Assembly (NCBI GenBank): GCA_036345935.2 | Contig: JADWOT020000001.1 | Coordinates: 25,189,886-25,253,885, forward strand | DNA: 64,000 nucleotides | Source: Taenia hydatigena | Taxonomy: Eukaryota; Platyhelminthes; Cestoda; Cyclophyllidea; Taeniidae | Direction: 5' to 3' | In this document: piece by piece, positions 63,365 to 64,000 of the stretch | How the letters are laid out: the number at the start of each line of letters is the position of its first letter | How positions within the stretch are numbered: position 1 is the first letter of the stretch | The notes under the pieces: generated by a model | What the model was told of the DNA's origin: nothing | What the model saw: the letters and a program-made list of their open reading frames with translations, nothing else | Databases searched by the model: none | Made by a program: the position numbers and the translations under genes

Positions 63365-64000
63365 TTAAGAAGTAACCTCATATCCGTACTCGCTTGCCGT
63401 TGGTAAGCAGAATTGGCCAATCAGAGCTACGTGCTTACTCTCCCTCATAAGATCATGCAAACAGAGAACTACTCATCCTTGAGTGCCATCTTTAATGCTA
63501 AATTGTTGTTGTGCCAAATATTGGCAAGAAAGTGTAGACGTCACCCCAGTAATCTATTTGGACAGATATCCACAATTGTGATTGGCCAACAATGGGGACA
63601 TTTTTTCAAAAGGCTGTGACAAGTCTAGTGCAAGGGCCACATATGCGTGACGCACCGAGTTTTGGAAGGCCATGAAAATCTCGGGTTCCCATAGGGTTTG
63701 TTTTTTTTCGCAGATGTATAAAGGAACCAGCCTAAATTAAGGCAATCTATTTTAAATGGAAGTGAAAAGTAGTGTAATTGGTGGTTGTCTTTCCGGGAAT
63801 AATAGCGTAGGCGGGAGCAGTGAGTTGGTTCTAGTAGGAAAAATTCAATGGTTTAGGTGATCTGGTTGAAAATGAGGGAATGCAAGCTTGAAAGCTGTTT
63901 TCGTAAACCGAGGACGGTTTTAGTAGTTATGGTTAAATCCAATGCTAATTTTTTTAATTTTGCCTTTCTAAAACTAAAGTTTTGACTTCCTGATCACAAT
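63365..64000 (-). promoter_or_regulatory. possible promoter region of the SCYL2-like gene
   Basis: The segment up to about 63660 is GC-richer than average and contains ATTGGCCAA twice (63412-63420, extending to CCAAT at 63417-63421, and 63581-63589), giving CCAAT boxes in both orientations. No TATA box is evident. A 68-codon plus ORF and a 39-codon minus ORF here look like chance. Beyond 63660 the sequence is ordinary AT-rich DNA with nothing recognised. Confidence 0.25.

Overview
This window looks like a slice of an AT-rich, gene-poor animal nuclear genome. There are no bacterial-style operons, ribosome binding sites or long uninterrupted ORFs. The longest ORF is only 138 codons, about what chance gives in 64 kb at this base composition. 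What can be read as coding comes as short exons bounded by GT-AG splice sites (many GTAAGT donors, pyrimidine-rich acceptors) and separated by kilobase-scale introns. Very short candidate exons and closely spaced genes would suit a flatworm or similar invertebrate, but that lineage call is weak.

The one well-supported gene is on the minus strand between about 63.3 kb and 44.0 kb. Ten exons can be joined with perfect phase agreement (intron phases 0,0,0,0,0,1,0,2,2) into a predicted 529-residue protein. Residues of roughly 110-320 form an alpha-helical HEAT/ARM-type region whose leucine, proline and glycine spacing closely follows, as I recall it, the HEAT region of SCYL2 (SCY1-like pseudokinase, CVAK104, a clathrin-coat-associated protein). 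The pseudokinase domain expected in front of it is not seen, and the C-terminus is a Ser/Thr-rich, probably disordered tail. Exon 6 has two in-phase donors (156 nt apart) and exon 9 is a symmetric 153-nt cassette, so alternative proteins are possible. A CCAAT-containing GC-richer segment upstream of exon 1 is a plausible promoter.

Only about 115 bp past the stop of that gene, a second minus-strand gene may begin (start codon at 43884). Three small exons at 43.9, 43.2 and 41.6 kb join in frame; the last, 24 codons between excellent splice sites, is the most convincing. Its family is not recognised and its 3' part is not traced.

The remaining left two thirds (0-41 kb) is mostly non-coding. It holds a tentative minus-strand exon pair at the extreme left edge (1-90 and 1381-1412), a tentative plus-strand pair at 28.6 and 32.4 kb preceded by a TATA box and followed by ATTAAA, a few isolated exon-like islands, pyrimidine-rich strand-asymmetric tracts, short tandem repeats and several inverted repeats. 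I see no rRNA, convincing tRNA, CRISPR array, insertion sequence or intact transposon. Most listed ORFs over 60 codons are at the length expected by chance and are not annotated.
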